Notes under the pieces: model-generated
Seen by the model: only the letters and a program-made list of their open reading frames with translations
What the model was told of the DNA's origin: nothing
Databases searched by the model: none
Program-made: the position numbers and the translations under genes
Shown: in pieces, positions 26,847-35,377 of the stretch
Numbering within the stretch: position 1 is the first letter of the stretch
Layout of the letters: every line of letters begins with the position of its first letter
Origin: Psychrobacter glacincola
Lineage (GTDB): Bacteria > Pseudomonadota > Gammaproteobacteria > Pseudomonadales > Moraxellaceae
Assembly: GCF_904846075.1 (NCBI RefSeq)
Contig: NZ_CAJGZH010000001.1
Location: 1,178,001 to 1,242,000, forward strand
Direction of reading: 5' to 3'
Length of the DNA stretch: 64,000 nt

Positions 26847-27668
26847 TTAATTACGCAGCCTGACAATAAAAGTCAAACCACACCTGTCTTGGCGTTTATA
26901 GCCCAAGCCCTTTTGAATCCTAGTCTGATTATAATACAACTCAATATAGCCAATGATATCGCTGATCGCTACAAACCTTGTTTTATAGTCTTGGTGATAC
27001 ACCAGCTCATTCTTTAATGTGCCCCAGAAGCTTTCTATCGGAGCGTTGTCAAAGCAATTACCTTTACCACTCATTGAGCCTTTAAAATGATGCTGATTGA
27101 TGATTTTGTGATAGGCATGACTGCAATACTGGCTGCCTCTGTCAGAGTGCACAATCAATCCTTGGCTTGGACGTTTATTTTTGATTGCCATATTGAGTGC
27201 ACGGCATACTAGATCAGCGGTCATACGTTTGTTAATGGCATAGCCGACCAGCTCTTTGGTGTATAAGTCTTTAACGCCTGCCAAGTACAGCCAGCCCTCA
27301 TTTGTCCAGATATAGGTGATGTCACTGACCCACGCTTGGTTAGGGCGACTGGCATGAAACTTCTGATCCAGTACGTTTGGATAGACCAGCTTATTGTGAT
27401 TAGAGTCTGTCGTAATTTTAAAGCGCTTGTGGCGACGGCATTTGATGCCATGTTCCTCTTTAATGCTTCTAACCATGTATAGGCTAATGTCATGGCCTTG
27501 CTCGGTGAGCGTTGCATGCAAACGCTCATAACCATAACGTTCTTTACTTTCACTGTGAGCGGCTTTAACTAGTAGCTCACAATGGTTGCGGTGTATCTGC
27601 TGCTCGCTGATATCGCGACTACTCCAGTCGTAATAACTTGATGGTTTGACGCTTAACACATAGCACAT
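26847..27668 (-). CDS. IS3-family transposase OrfB (3' frameshifted)
   Basis: DDE integrase-core transposase. HTH_21 and rve domains are present with the three acidic residues in WVSDITYIW, IVHSDRGSQYC and APIESFWGTLKNE. The last 19 residues are out of the family frame: adding one A to the AAA at 26895-26897 restores the usual ending, which reads PRQVWFDFYCQAA. It would normally be made as an OrfAB fusion by -1 frameshifting from OrfA. Confidence 0.85.
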   Translation of the reverse strand: MCYVLSVKPSSYYDWSSRDISEQQIHRNHCELLVKAAHSESKERYGYERLHATLTEQGHDISLYMVRSIKEEHGIKCRRHKRFKITTDSNHNKLVYPNVLDQKFHASRPNQAWVSDITYIWTNEGWLYLAGVKDLYTKELVGYAINKRMTADLVCRALNMAIKNKRPSQGLIVHSDRGSQYCSHAYHKIINQHHFKGSMSGKGNCFDNAPIESFWGTLKNELVYHQDYKTRFVAISDIIGYIELYYNQTRIQKGLGYKRQDRCGLTFIVRLRN

Positions 27669-27699
27669 AGTGGTGATGCTAAATATCTGCTGATTGTCT

Positions 27700-28014
27700 T
27701 TAATAAAGGCGTACCTGACTAGCTGTGCTTGGCGAAGTACGCCGTCGCCTTTTTAATATCTCTCGCTCCTCTTCGGCAACTTTAAGCTGTCGTTTGAGGC
27801 GCTTGTTATCTTCTAGAACAGCTATAAGCTGTGGATCATACTGCTCAGTGCCTACAAGCTTGCCTTGATTAGCTTTGTTGTTCCAATTCGATAAGGTTTG
27901 CATGGCGATGCCAAGCTGCTTTGCAGTTGCTGAAATATTGCCGTTGTTGTCTGTGATCTTTTTAACAGCTTCGGCTTTAAATTCGTTACTGTAGGTTCTT
28001 ATTTTCTTGGTCAT
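27700..28014 (-). CDS. IS3-family transposase OrfA (contracted slippery site)
   Basis: A 104-residue HTH_Tnp_1 protein (SNEFKAEAVKKITDN, then TAKQLGIAMQTLSNW and a leucine-zipper tail). The A-run at 27750-27754 (T on the plus strand) has five A instead of the A6G expected for the frameshift heptamer. With six, the frame would end ILKKATAYFAKHS and OrfB would be in the -1 frame. As it stands the end is out of frame (KRRRRTSPS) and OrfB is in +1. Confidence 0.85.
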   Translation of the reverse strand: MTKKIRTYSNEFKAEAVKKITDNNGNISATAKQLGIAMQTLSNWNNKANQGKLVGTEQYDPQLIAVLEDNKRLKRQLKVAEEEREILKRRRRTSPSTASQVRLY

Positions 28015-28035
28015 GGTAAACTCCGATTAATACGC

Positions 28036-28260
28036 TTAGTTTACCAAGTTTATCTCTACGGTTTCTTCAGCATAGCTCACTTCCATATACAGAACGATAT
28101 TTCTCTTAGCGTTAATGTCGCTGTTAACGTTATCCACTTTAGCCGTGGTTATCGTTCCTTCATTGCTTGGTTGATGTTCTGAAGAAGTTGATTGTGCATT
28201 ACAAGCAACGATAGAGATTGGGGTTATTAGTAAAAGGAGTGTTTTCAGCGTATTTTTCAT
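28036..28260 (-). pseudogene. N-terminal part of split lipoprotein gene
   Basis: A signal peptide with lipobox (MKNTLKTLLLLITPISIVAC) marks an outer- or inner-membrane lipoprotein. Then comes a short linker and VLYMEVSYAEETVE, after which the frame runs into the IS3 end and stops. The C-terminal half is at 26434-26828. It lies 34 bp after the SH3 lipoprotein gene, at the end of the effector/immunity series, so the intact gene may have been an accessory or immunity lipoprotein. Confidence 0.7.
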
Positions 28261-28294
28261 TTAATTTGCTCTTACTAGAAATTCAAAAAAATTG

Positions 28295-29533
28295 CTACAA
28301 CCACTCACAATCATCATTGTAAGATGAAAACAAATATCCATTATCTTTGCAATTAAACGTTTGGTTCATCTCATTCGATTCAGAGTTAAAAAAGCTTATT
28401 ATATTTTTAATCACCTTAAAATCATCTGACTGAATGTCATAGGAAAAGCTCACAAACCTTTTACCATACTTGTTATCGTAGCAAGACATATATTCAATAG
28501 TAAACTTACCTGAGCTTGTACTGATATCTTCCAAACCGTCCATCATGCAGCCATTGATTGGATCCTTAAACATTAACGTGTTTTGTTGCCACAAATGACT
28601 TTTCCCGTTGACCGTTCGATATACGGAAATTTCAAGATCAAAGTTTCTATCGTCTTGTTCTTTAGGCTTTGCAACGCTTATGACATCGCTATCACCGTCC
28701 ATATCTAAGTCAGCTTCTTTTTCTAAAATGACATTAGTAGGGTTATCACTAGATTGTAACTTGTCTATGGCTGAATCAACTGCATTTAAATTACTTACAT
28801 GAACGTAACCAACATTGGACTTGTTATGAACAAAAAGCCAATCGCCTTCTATCCATAAAGCAGTAGCTTTACTACCATTATTAAACTTACCTACACGTTT
28901 AGAATTAGAGCTAGGTAATTCTCTAATATTAGTATTGCCATCTTTATCTGCTACGATATAGCTTGTATTAAGTATGCGAGGCGACATTGCTTGATAGAGC
29001 CCATAAAAATTTTCAATAAATACTTCAAAAGACTGTGAGTTATTTGTCTTGAGGTAATATAGCTCGCTGGGAAATTCATCGTTCCAAATAACGTTACCAA
29101 AGTAAAATTTTGCAAAGCGTTTAAGTTCATCATTATTCAGATTGTCACTAATAATTATCAATAAGTTAGGATTATTAATGATTGTTTTTTGCATGTTGTG
29201 TTTGAACTGAGAAATTAAATCAACGTCCCATTCAATATTAGCGCCTATGCTTGCAAACGAGTGAGTTAACTCACTAGTAGAGTAATCAGAAATACTATCG
29301 AAAAAATTATTAATCATGTCTATTTTTTCTTCATCACCATACTGATTGGTATCAAGAAATAGCCTAAATTCATGAGCGTCTTTAAAATGTAATGGGATAT
29401 CAGATACTGATTGTTTTGGTGTAGTAATGCTACCGTCTGCATCCTTAGTCTCAGGTTTATTTGTATTACCCGTACTGTCACAGGATACTAAGGCGAGGGT
29501 AGTTACTAATAATACAGATGTAAATGCTTTCAT
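28295..29533 (-). CDS. SH3-domain lipoprotein, candidate immunity protein
   Basis: A 412-residue lipoprotein: signal peptide MKAFTSVLLVTTLALVSC, acidic linker, a helical domain (about 45-185), a bacterial SH3 domain (about 190-250: NTNIRELPSSNSKRVGKF and GDWLFVHN...GYVHVSNL), and a C-terminal beta-rich domain beginning with a calcium-loop-like DLDMDGDSDVI. The ATG directly follows the stop of the LysM-GH19-DUF5675 effector gene (TAA-ATG with no gap). A periplasmic lipoprotein coupled in this way to a peptidoglycan-hydrolase effector is the usual arrangement of a T6SS immunity gene. The immunity function is inferred from this arrangement. Confidence 0.7.
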   Translation of the reverse strand: MKAFTSVLLVTTLALVSCDSTGNTNKPETKDADGSITTPKQSVSDIPLHFKDAHEFRLFLDTNQYGDEEKIDMINNFFDSISDYSTSELTHSFASIGANIEWDVDLISQFKHNMQKTIINNPNLLIIISDNLNNDELKRFAKFYFGNVIWNDEFPSELYYLKTNNSQSFEVFIENFYGLYQAMSPRILNTSYIVADKDGNTNIRELPSSNSKRVGKFNNGSKATALWIEGDWLFVHNKSNVGYVHVSNLNAVDSAIDKLQSSDNPTNVILEKEADLDMDGDSDVISVAKPKEQDDRNFDLEISVYRTVNGKSHLWQQNTLMFKDPINGCMMDGLEDISTSSGKFTIEYMSCYDNKYGKRFVSFSYDIQSDDFKVIKNIISFFNSESNEMNQTFNCKDNGYLFSSYNDDCEWL

Positions 29534-31807
29534 TTAATAGCTCTCAGTTATTTTAACTCGAATTTTAGTAAGGTTAGAATTCTCGAATAGTTTATAAAAA
29601 GCAAATACAGTATTGGTGCTATTACCCACAAAGTCTTTACCCTTTGAGCTTCCTAGTAAAATACAGCCGTCGGTATCCTTTGGGTAATTTCCAATATGTA
29701 TTAATATATACCTGTCAGCAGGAACATCATCATTGAAAAGAACAAAAGCTTTCCCCAAAGAACGATTTAGCTTTGTTTCATGCCATTTCACTTTATAAAC
29801 TCCTGTAGGAACTCTTTTGCGCATATTCCTAGTAGTAGTATCAGGACCTGGTCTTTCTAGTACAAAGCCGTCGAAGTTATAATTTGGAATGGAAAGGGTG
29901 CCTACTGTTGATTGGGAGTTTTGACTAGTTCTATTAATAATTATCTCAACCGTAGAGCCCTCTAATGATGAAGTAGAAGGTTGTATTTTTTGACATTCAT
30001 TAACTCGGAACACCTTTAAGCATTTTTTAAAGTGATCTATTCTATCTTTTCGAGATGGAGTATTTTCATTAACAATATCAACCGTCTCTTCAAAATTTGA
30101 TACTGTCGGGCCTTTATTAGCAATCTTATAAATTTTATTGTTATACCAGTAAGCCATAGAAGCCACTGTTCCCTCTTCAATATCATTTATATTGATAGCA
30201 GTAATTTCTCTATTAAAGTCTGGAACTCTTTCTCTAATAGCTACATTTATTGGATCATATTTGTCTCTTCCAGTAATCTGTATAATTCCTCTACCTCTAT
30301 ACTTCCATCCATCACCAGACTCTACGTTCCCATTACCTAAGCGGTTTGCATACGCGATATTTGCTATCATCTCTTGGTTTGCAGGTTTTCCATTATATCT
30401 TCCATAAATTTTAGATAAAGATTCATTACCCCTAAAAGCTTTAAATGGGCTTTTCAAAAGTTTTTTGCCATTACTCGTAATAGTTGCAGTTCTATACAGA
30501 TTTTCCCAACTATAATTTAAACTTTCTCCATTTTTTATATTAAATTTATTTCCGACTTCTTCCATTATGTGAGCAAAGAAAAAGCTTTATTTAAACAGTT
30601 ATCCATCAGAAAATTTGAATTTACACTATTAAAGGCATCAATACATATCTTTAATTTTTTCGCTGTATCAGGGTCCTGTGAAAATATAAAATGCAGCTCA
30701 TCAAGAGTCAGTGTTTGACATCTTGGGCAACCATCCGTGGTCACATCAACCTTCGGCGTTCCAGTCTGACCTCTATCTTCACTTGCTTGTGTTTTAATAG
30801 GATTTGATGGTTGCTTAGATTGTGATGAATTAGCAGAGTCAGAGTTATCTGATTCTTCATTGTTCTTTCTTTGGGTGGGCTTACTTGGAAAAGAACGAGG
30901 ACTATCTGCTGATTCTCCCTCTTTAGTACCACTAACGGCATCATTGAAATCTTCAAACCCTTCTTTAAGACTGTCAGCTGCTTCTTTAAGGGCTTCTTGC
31001 GCTCTATCGATCAGTCCTTTTTCTTCATTATTAGGGCTATTAGAATTAGAGTTACTAGATGAATTTGGAGGAGTCGAGGGCTTCGCTGTCGGTTCAGCAG
31101 TAGAAGGGCGGGCTGAACTAATATCACGCAGCTTAATCGTCTGCCCAGATTTTAGTTTCTTAGGGTCTGTTATGCCATTGAGTCGTTTTAAATCTGCAAC
31201 CGATACCCCACTTCTTGCTGATATACCTGAAAGGGTTTCATTTTTTCCTACGGTATGTTCATTTTTTAGTGATAAGTCACCATCTTTAGAACTATTTTGG
31301 GGACTTGAATCTGTGGAGGTTTTTTGCCTTGCTTTTGTGGGTGGTAATTTTAAAAAGTCCTTTGGTCGTATGTTGTAAGGCTCTTTTAAATTATTAAGTT
31401 GGGCTATTTGCTGCCACTTTACTCCATATATTTTGGCAATAGAGGATAAAGTTTCTTCAGCTTCAACTTCGTGAGTTTTTCAAAATAGTCTCCTGCAGAC
31501 CCTTCGAACATTTTAAGTTTAAATTTGTGCTTTGCAAAAGGAGCTTGCGCTTCGAATGTCATTTCCTAATAGGTACGATAAGGTCTTTTATGATACTTAC
31601 CATTGAACCATTACGAGGATCTTTTATAGATACATTAACGAGTGTACCTGCTGGTCTGGTTATCCATACCGTATATCCTCCAGCTATAGACGTTCCTGAA
31701 CAAGCGGTTCGTCCATTTATCGTTACTATATGGTACAAGTCTTCCAGTGGCACTTTATACAAATCTACAAACTTTATTCTGAATTTTATAATTTTAGTAT
31801 TACTCAC
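29534..31807 (-). pseudogene. LysM-GH19-DUF5675 peptidoglycan effector, frameshifted
   Basis: Read across three one-base contractions this is one gene of about 758 codons starting at GTG 31807 (AGGAG eight bases upstream). Order: N-terminal beta-rich domain; LysM 1 (ETLSSIAKIYGVKWQQIAQL); LysM 2 (NETLSGISARSGVSVADL); Ser/Asn/Pro-rich linker; GH19 chitinase-like domain (AHIMEEV...NYSWENL, GDGWKYRGRGIIQITGR); DUF5675 (VPTGVYKVKWHETKL...DTDGCILLG). The breaks are at 31562-31564 (AAA for AAAA), 31476-31480 (A5 for A6) and 30579-30583 (T5 for T6 on the coding strand). The intact 343-codon part from 30565 holds most of GH19 and DUF5675 but lacks the start of the catalytic domain. It is probably a T6SS cell-wall toxin. 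Confidence 0.7.
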
Positions 31808-31898
31808 GCATTAGACTCCTGCGAGTTCTTTATAGAAAATTAATTAGTAAATCTATAGTGGATAAATTTTTTAAATCAGTAGCACTACTATCAGATTA

Positions 31899-32643
31899 TT
31901 AATAGTAAATCCACTGACTATCTACTTTATCACCGTCAATGGTTGTCAAGTAATAGTAAGTTGGTACTGAGGTATTGACCGTGATGAAGTAGTAGTTTTT
32001 ATTATTATGAATAGCTACTTGATTAATATACATGGAATACTCTTTAGGCTCGTATTCGTCCACACAAGCAACATTGTCGTACTGATCAATAGAACAGTCG
32101 ACGTTTCGATTTTCAGAAATTCTAGAAGGAATACTATCTACTATTTTTTTTAAATGCTTATCTGTTTATAGGTATAAATTTGCTATTTTTATATTTGTCA
32201 TTCAATGCAATAATATTTGAGTCATTAGTGATATCTTTGATTAGAATACAAGCTCTTTTTCTTGTTAATAATATATTTCGATCACTATTTGCAATGTTTG
32301 ATGTCTCTCTTAGATCATAGGTTATTAGATCGTTACAATTGCTGATTTCAATCTTTCGGTCTAAATAATCAATATCTTTGAATTTGCCATCAATGAACTT
32401 GTCAATAAAAGTTAATTTATTATCTTTTTTTATTGGTTTTATGAATCCTGCAGTAAGTTCATTAATATTATAAATAGGAGTGTTTTCGATTGAATTGCCA
32501 CTATCTAAATTTGAAGACAAAGAATCTTCTATGCTTGTAAAAGTATTAGGAATAGGCTCAATACTATCAGGTTGTATTTTCATACATCCTGATCCAAAAG
32601 CTAGTACAAACGATGAGGCAACCAAAATTAAAAAAGGTTTCAT
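31899..32643 (-). pseudogene. Lipoprotein, candidate immunity to GH24 effector, frameshifted
   Basis: Starts MKPFLILVASSFVLAFGSGC, a lipobox signal peptide. After 161 codons a stop follows FIPINR. If one A is removed from AAA at 32165-32167 (coding strand), reading continues as ITDKHLKKIVDSIPSRI through VACVDEYEPKEYSMYI to WIYY and TAA at 31899, with no other stop. The ATG directly follows the stop of the GH24 muramidase gene (TAA-ATG, no gap), which suggests an immunity partner in the periplasm. No family recognised. The immunity role is inferred from coupling and the signal peptide. Confidence 0.6.
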
Positions 32644-33312
32644 TTACTGTCTCAATTTCTGTTGTTGATCGGCTAGCAATAAAAGCTCTCTTACGTGCAC
32701 ATTTCTAGAATTACGAAGTTGTGGTCTATTTGATTCAGTAGCAGCAGATGCGAAATCTTTATTCTTAAGATGTCTATTAAAACTAGGAAATTTCGAAATA
32801 CCTGTGCTAGATATCCCTAAGTTATAAGCCATATCTAAAATAGCTTCTTGAGCTGGGACTGGATAATTATCAAACTCTGAAAATGCTTCTCGAGCAGAAT
32901 CGAGATTACCCTGAATATGAGCGAGTGTTATTGCTTTTGCATCTTCTTCTGTCATACGAATTGTTGTCAAAGATTCAAAATAAGATGCTCGATTATTGTT
33001 TCTACCCTGAACCAAATTGTAAACTGTACGCCACGCTTGTTTTATTTGAGCATCGGTTGCTGATAAATTCCCGAAATAAAAAGAATATTTTGTCGCTTCA
33101 TCCGCAGACGATAGCATTTTGCCATAGCCTACGGTTACAAGGCTCTTAGGTTCAGCACTATCAAGATACATGTGATTGTAGAAGCCTTCCTCTTTTATAA
33201 TTGCTTCAAAGACTTTGTTTAAGTCTAGTTCGCCAGTCTGCTCTAAAGCTAAATTCTCCACCCCTTCCTTTTCAGAAATATACGATACGCCCCAGCTTGA
33301 TCTTAGCGTCAT
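32644..33312 (-). CDS. GH24 muramidase, probable T6SS effector
   Basis: Phage T4-type lysozyme that should cut the MurNAc-GlcNAc bond of peptidoglycan. The 222-residue protein carries the catalytic triad pattern E41/E42 (KEEGF), D51 (YLDS) and T60 (LVTVGYGKM). Later come the DMAYNLG helix and SKFPSFNRHL typical of the family. It has no signal peptide, as expected for a T6SS cargo. It begins only about 20 bp after a terminator hairpin, without an obvious own promoter, and it lacks the N-terminal loading domain seen in many effectors. It may be a transplanted toxin module. The candidate immunity lipoprotein follows with no gap. Confidence 0.85.
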   Translation of the reverse strand: MTLRSSWGVSYISEKEGVENLALEQTGELDLNKVFEAIIKEEGFYNHMYLDSAEPKSLVTVGYGKMLSSADEATKYSFYFGNLSATDAQIKQAWRTVYNLVQGRNNNRASYFESLTTIRMTEEDAKAITLAHIQGNLDSAREAFSEFDNYPVPAQEAILDMAYNLGISSTGISKFPSFNRHLKNKDFASAATESNRPQLRNSRNVHVRELLLLADQQQKLRQ

Positions 33313-33328
33313 ATGAATAACAGAAATA

Positions 33329-33362
33329 AAAAAGCACCTCTAAAAATAAGAAGTGCTTTTAT
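33329..33362 (-). terminator. Terminator of the DUF2931 lipoprotein gene
   Basis: AAAAGCAC (33330-33337) pairs with GTGCTTTT (33353-33360), extended by two pairs past a mismatch. On the minus strand it is followed by a T-rich stretch. It separates the DUF2931 gene from the muramidase module. Confidence 0.8.
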
Positions 33363-33375
33363 CTTTAGATCAAAT

Positions 33376-34491
33376 TTATTTGAACCATTTATATTCATCC
33401 TCTTTTAGTAGACGATAAAAACTACCATGTAAGGGTACATTTTGCTTGGTGACACCATCAACGGTTAGGTAAGCAACCAGCTTACCATCAACAATGTTGA
33501 CCATTATTGCTGCAGGCTCTTTGTTTTCCGCAAAAAAAGTTTTAAAAATCTCAAACTGCTCGATATCGCCATCGGGCATTTCTTTTCCACTTGGGGAACT
33601 TTGGCTAAGGCGAATAATGGCTTGATACCGTTTGCCCTCATGTTTAAAGTATAGCCGATACCAAGCAGGCACTGCTTTTTCACTCTTGTATGTGGTTAAG
33701 TCTACTTCAGATCTTTTAACAAAGCTGTCTTCACCGTTGATTAAGAATTCTGTATAACCATATACATCAAGCGGTGTGGAGAGATACCAAGGGAATTTTT
33801 GGGTATTAAAGGTTTTCCATCTGCCAATAGGAAACATATCATTGGCTTTTTGTGCTTGGATCTCTTCTGGCTGATCCTCAACAAACCCTGCAAGATATTC
33901 TTCTTCACTCAAGCCTTCAGGGTTAAAATGATTGGCCTGTGCAAAATACTCCCACGGAATATCCACCTCTTCTGCTTGAAACTGTGCTACCTCTACAACT
34001 TCTGCCCAACCAAGACGTACGGAGACAAAACCACCAGGGGCAAGCGCCAACTGAATCTGCTTAAACCGTTCAGTATTTGGCGTGTCTTCGAAATCCATAG
34101 TGAGCTTGCGCTGAAACTGTCTTTCTATCTCTGCTTTGGGCAGTCTGGCTCTGACATGATAGTATTTGCCTTCTATGGGCGCCAGCCACGTGAGATTGAT
34201 ACCATCAGGAATGCGAGAGCCACCCGACGCATCCGCACCTGCTGTCCTCCAGCCGCCGCCTGCGTGCGCATAAAAACCGCGTCTTGAACCATCGTCATAC
34301 ATCCAAAATGATTCACCTGCTACTAGCTCAATAGGGTAGTAGCGGGGCGCAAAAATTGCTGTAGAAAACCCCATTTTATTCTCTTGCATAAATACTCCCT
34401 TTAATTCCTGAGCCACATCTTTGCCAGAAACAATGCAGGCCGTGAGCGATACAACGAGCAGTGATAATATGGCGAGCTTGGTACTTTTCAT
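33376..34491 (-). CDS. DUF2931 family lipoprotein, candidate immunity protein
   Basis: A 371-residue lipoprotein with signal MKSTKLAILSLLVVSLTAC; I start it at the ATG at 34491 (AAAGG nine bases upstream), although the frame is open to 34572. It has the DUF2931 pattern: FAPRYYPIELVAGESFW, a glycine run GGGWRTAG...ASGGS, LTWLAP, LALAPGGFVSVRLG, and FPIGRWKTF. It is paralogous to the gene at 35378. DUF2931 genes beside DUF2235 phospholipase effectors are here taken as candidate immunity genes on context, not on proof. A terminator follows. Confidence 0.8.
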   Translation of the reverse strand: MKSTKLAILSLLVVSLTACIVSGKDVAQELKGVFMQENKMGFSTAIFAPRYYPIELVAGESFWMYDDGSRRGFYAHAGGGWRTAGADASGGSRIPDGINLTWLAPIEGKYYHVRARLPKAEIERQFQRKLTMDFEDTPNTERFKQIQLALAPGGFVSVRLGWAEVVEVAQFQAEEVDIPWEYFAQANHFNPEGLSEEEYLAGFVEDQPEEIQAQKANDMFPIGRWKTFNTQKFPWYLSTPLDVYGYTEFLINGEDSFVKRSEVDLTTYKSEKAVPAWYRLYFKHEGKRYQAIIRLSQSSPSGKEMPDGDIEQFEIFKTFFAENKEPAAIMVNIVDGKLVAYLTVDGVTKQNVPLHGSFYRLLKEDEYKWFK

Positions 34492-34615
34492 AACTGTGCC
34501 TTTATAAGTGCTATAGCATGACGCTGTCATTACGTATTCAAGTGGTACACTATATCTTTGTGATATCGCCATGATTTGATGATAAGTAAGACAGACGGTC
34601 TCATTGTCTTAACAA

Positions 34616-35017
34616 CTATCTATCCGCTGGTACACTAGGTACACCATTTTTGCAATCAAATTTATAAGTACTTATAGGCAAGTTATATTTTTTCCAATAG
34701 CGACGCAGCTGCGGCGTGGTCAGCTCGTTTCCTTGACAGTCTTTAGGTAGTAGGGGCGTATCTCCATCACAGGTAAAATACAATGTGCCTTCAGGCAAGT
34801 TATTATCTTCCCAGTATTCTTCTGCTGATCTTTCGGGTAGGGGCGAGAAAAGAAGCTTGTCTGTTGCTGAATTGATCTGTGTGGTGCATCTTCCTACTGC
34901 ATTGCCAGAGTCATCTTCTAAATACTCTTGCTTATACATAAACTGCCCAGCTAAATCGATACAGGAAGTGAGGCCTAACATGCTGACTAAAAGTAATGAT
35001 AGATAGAGTGATTTCAT
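34616..35017 (-). CDS. Cysteine-rich lipoprotein, paralogue of 36595 lipoprotein
   Basis: A 133-residue lipoprotein with signal MKSLYLSLLLVSMLGLTSC. Two short repeats follow with the form W-x(3)-NLP-x-GT-x(2)-F-x-C-(D/K)-(G/D)-G, then DCQGN; the same unit makes up the lipoprotein at 36595-37014. It lies between two DUF2931 genes and follows a leftover effector 3' end at 35039-35167, so it looks like part of an orphaned toxin/immunity set. Six cysteines suggest disulfides in the periplasm. Confidence 0.75.
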   Translation of the reverse strand: MKSLYLSLLLVSMLGLTSCIDLAGQFMYKQEYLEDDSGNAVGRCTTQINSATDKLLFSPLPERSAEEYWEDNNLPEGTLYFTCDGDTPLLPKDCQGNELTTPQLRRYWKKYNLPISTYKFDCKNGVPSVPADR

Positions 35018-35038
35018 GAGCGTATCCTTTGTGCTTAT

Positions 35039-35167
35039 CTAACCAGAAATGACGGTACGATAAAACTGATTGGTTGCTGGATTGATCCTAGGTAGGCTGA
35101 CTGAAACGACTTGCTCACTAACGCTTTGTGTGACTTTACTTGACCATTGCAAGTATCTATTGAGCAT
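35039..35167 (-). pseudogene. Orphan C-terminal fragment of a DUF2235-type effector
   Basis: A 42-codon frame starting MLNRYLQWSSK and ending NPATNQFYRTVISG, just before a lipoprotein gene. Its pattern NRYL-x2-SS ... VSxPxI ... F(Y/R)-x-VI-x-G aligns with the end of the phospholipase effector upstream (NRYLHVSS ... VSVPNI ... then FRYVIQG in the adjacent frame), and both lie directly before a lipoprotein start. It looks like the remnant of a displaced effector copy. The rest of 35168-35377 holds a terminator only. Confidence 0.5.
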
Positions 35168-35299
35168 TGTATTTTTCAAACTATAATCCCTTACAGTAAA
35201 ATAAATTAATACTTATGGGCTATTATTGATAATCCTATCAAAAATATATTTTGTTTTATATTTAACTGATGATATTGTCTTTTAGACAAAGCCGCTACT

Positions 35300-35335
35300 A
35301 AAAAAGCACTTCTCAATAGCAAGAAGTGCTTTTTT
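35300..35335 (-). terminator. Terminator of the cytosolic DUF2931 gene
   Basis: AAAAAGCACTTCT pairs with AGAAGTGCTTTTT around an eight-base loop, with A and T runs on the two sides. It is closely related to the hairpin at 33329-33362, as expected for duplicated immunity units. Confidence 0.85.
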
Positions 35336-35377
35336 GCATTCAACAATCATTCAATAGCATCATTAAGTAGTAAAATA

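Larger units (their letters stand above)
26829..28056 (-). mobile_element. IS3-family insertion sequence
   Basis: About 1.23 kb with two overlapping-phase transposase frames. The ends contain inverted TAAACTTGG cores (26832-26840 and the complement at 28044-28052). TAC repeats at 26826-26828 and 28057-28059 may be a 3-bp target duplication. It is inserted in a lipoprotein gene. Both transposase frames carry one-base contractions in A-runs, so the copy may be inactive. The exact ends are uncertain by one or two bases. Confidence 0.8.

Noticed and set aside
30860..31378. 172-codon plus-strand frame in the effector region
   Set aside because: The minus strand here encodes clear LysM domains and a linker in a rebuilt frame; the plus frame is the shadow of that Ser/Asn-rich sequence.
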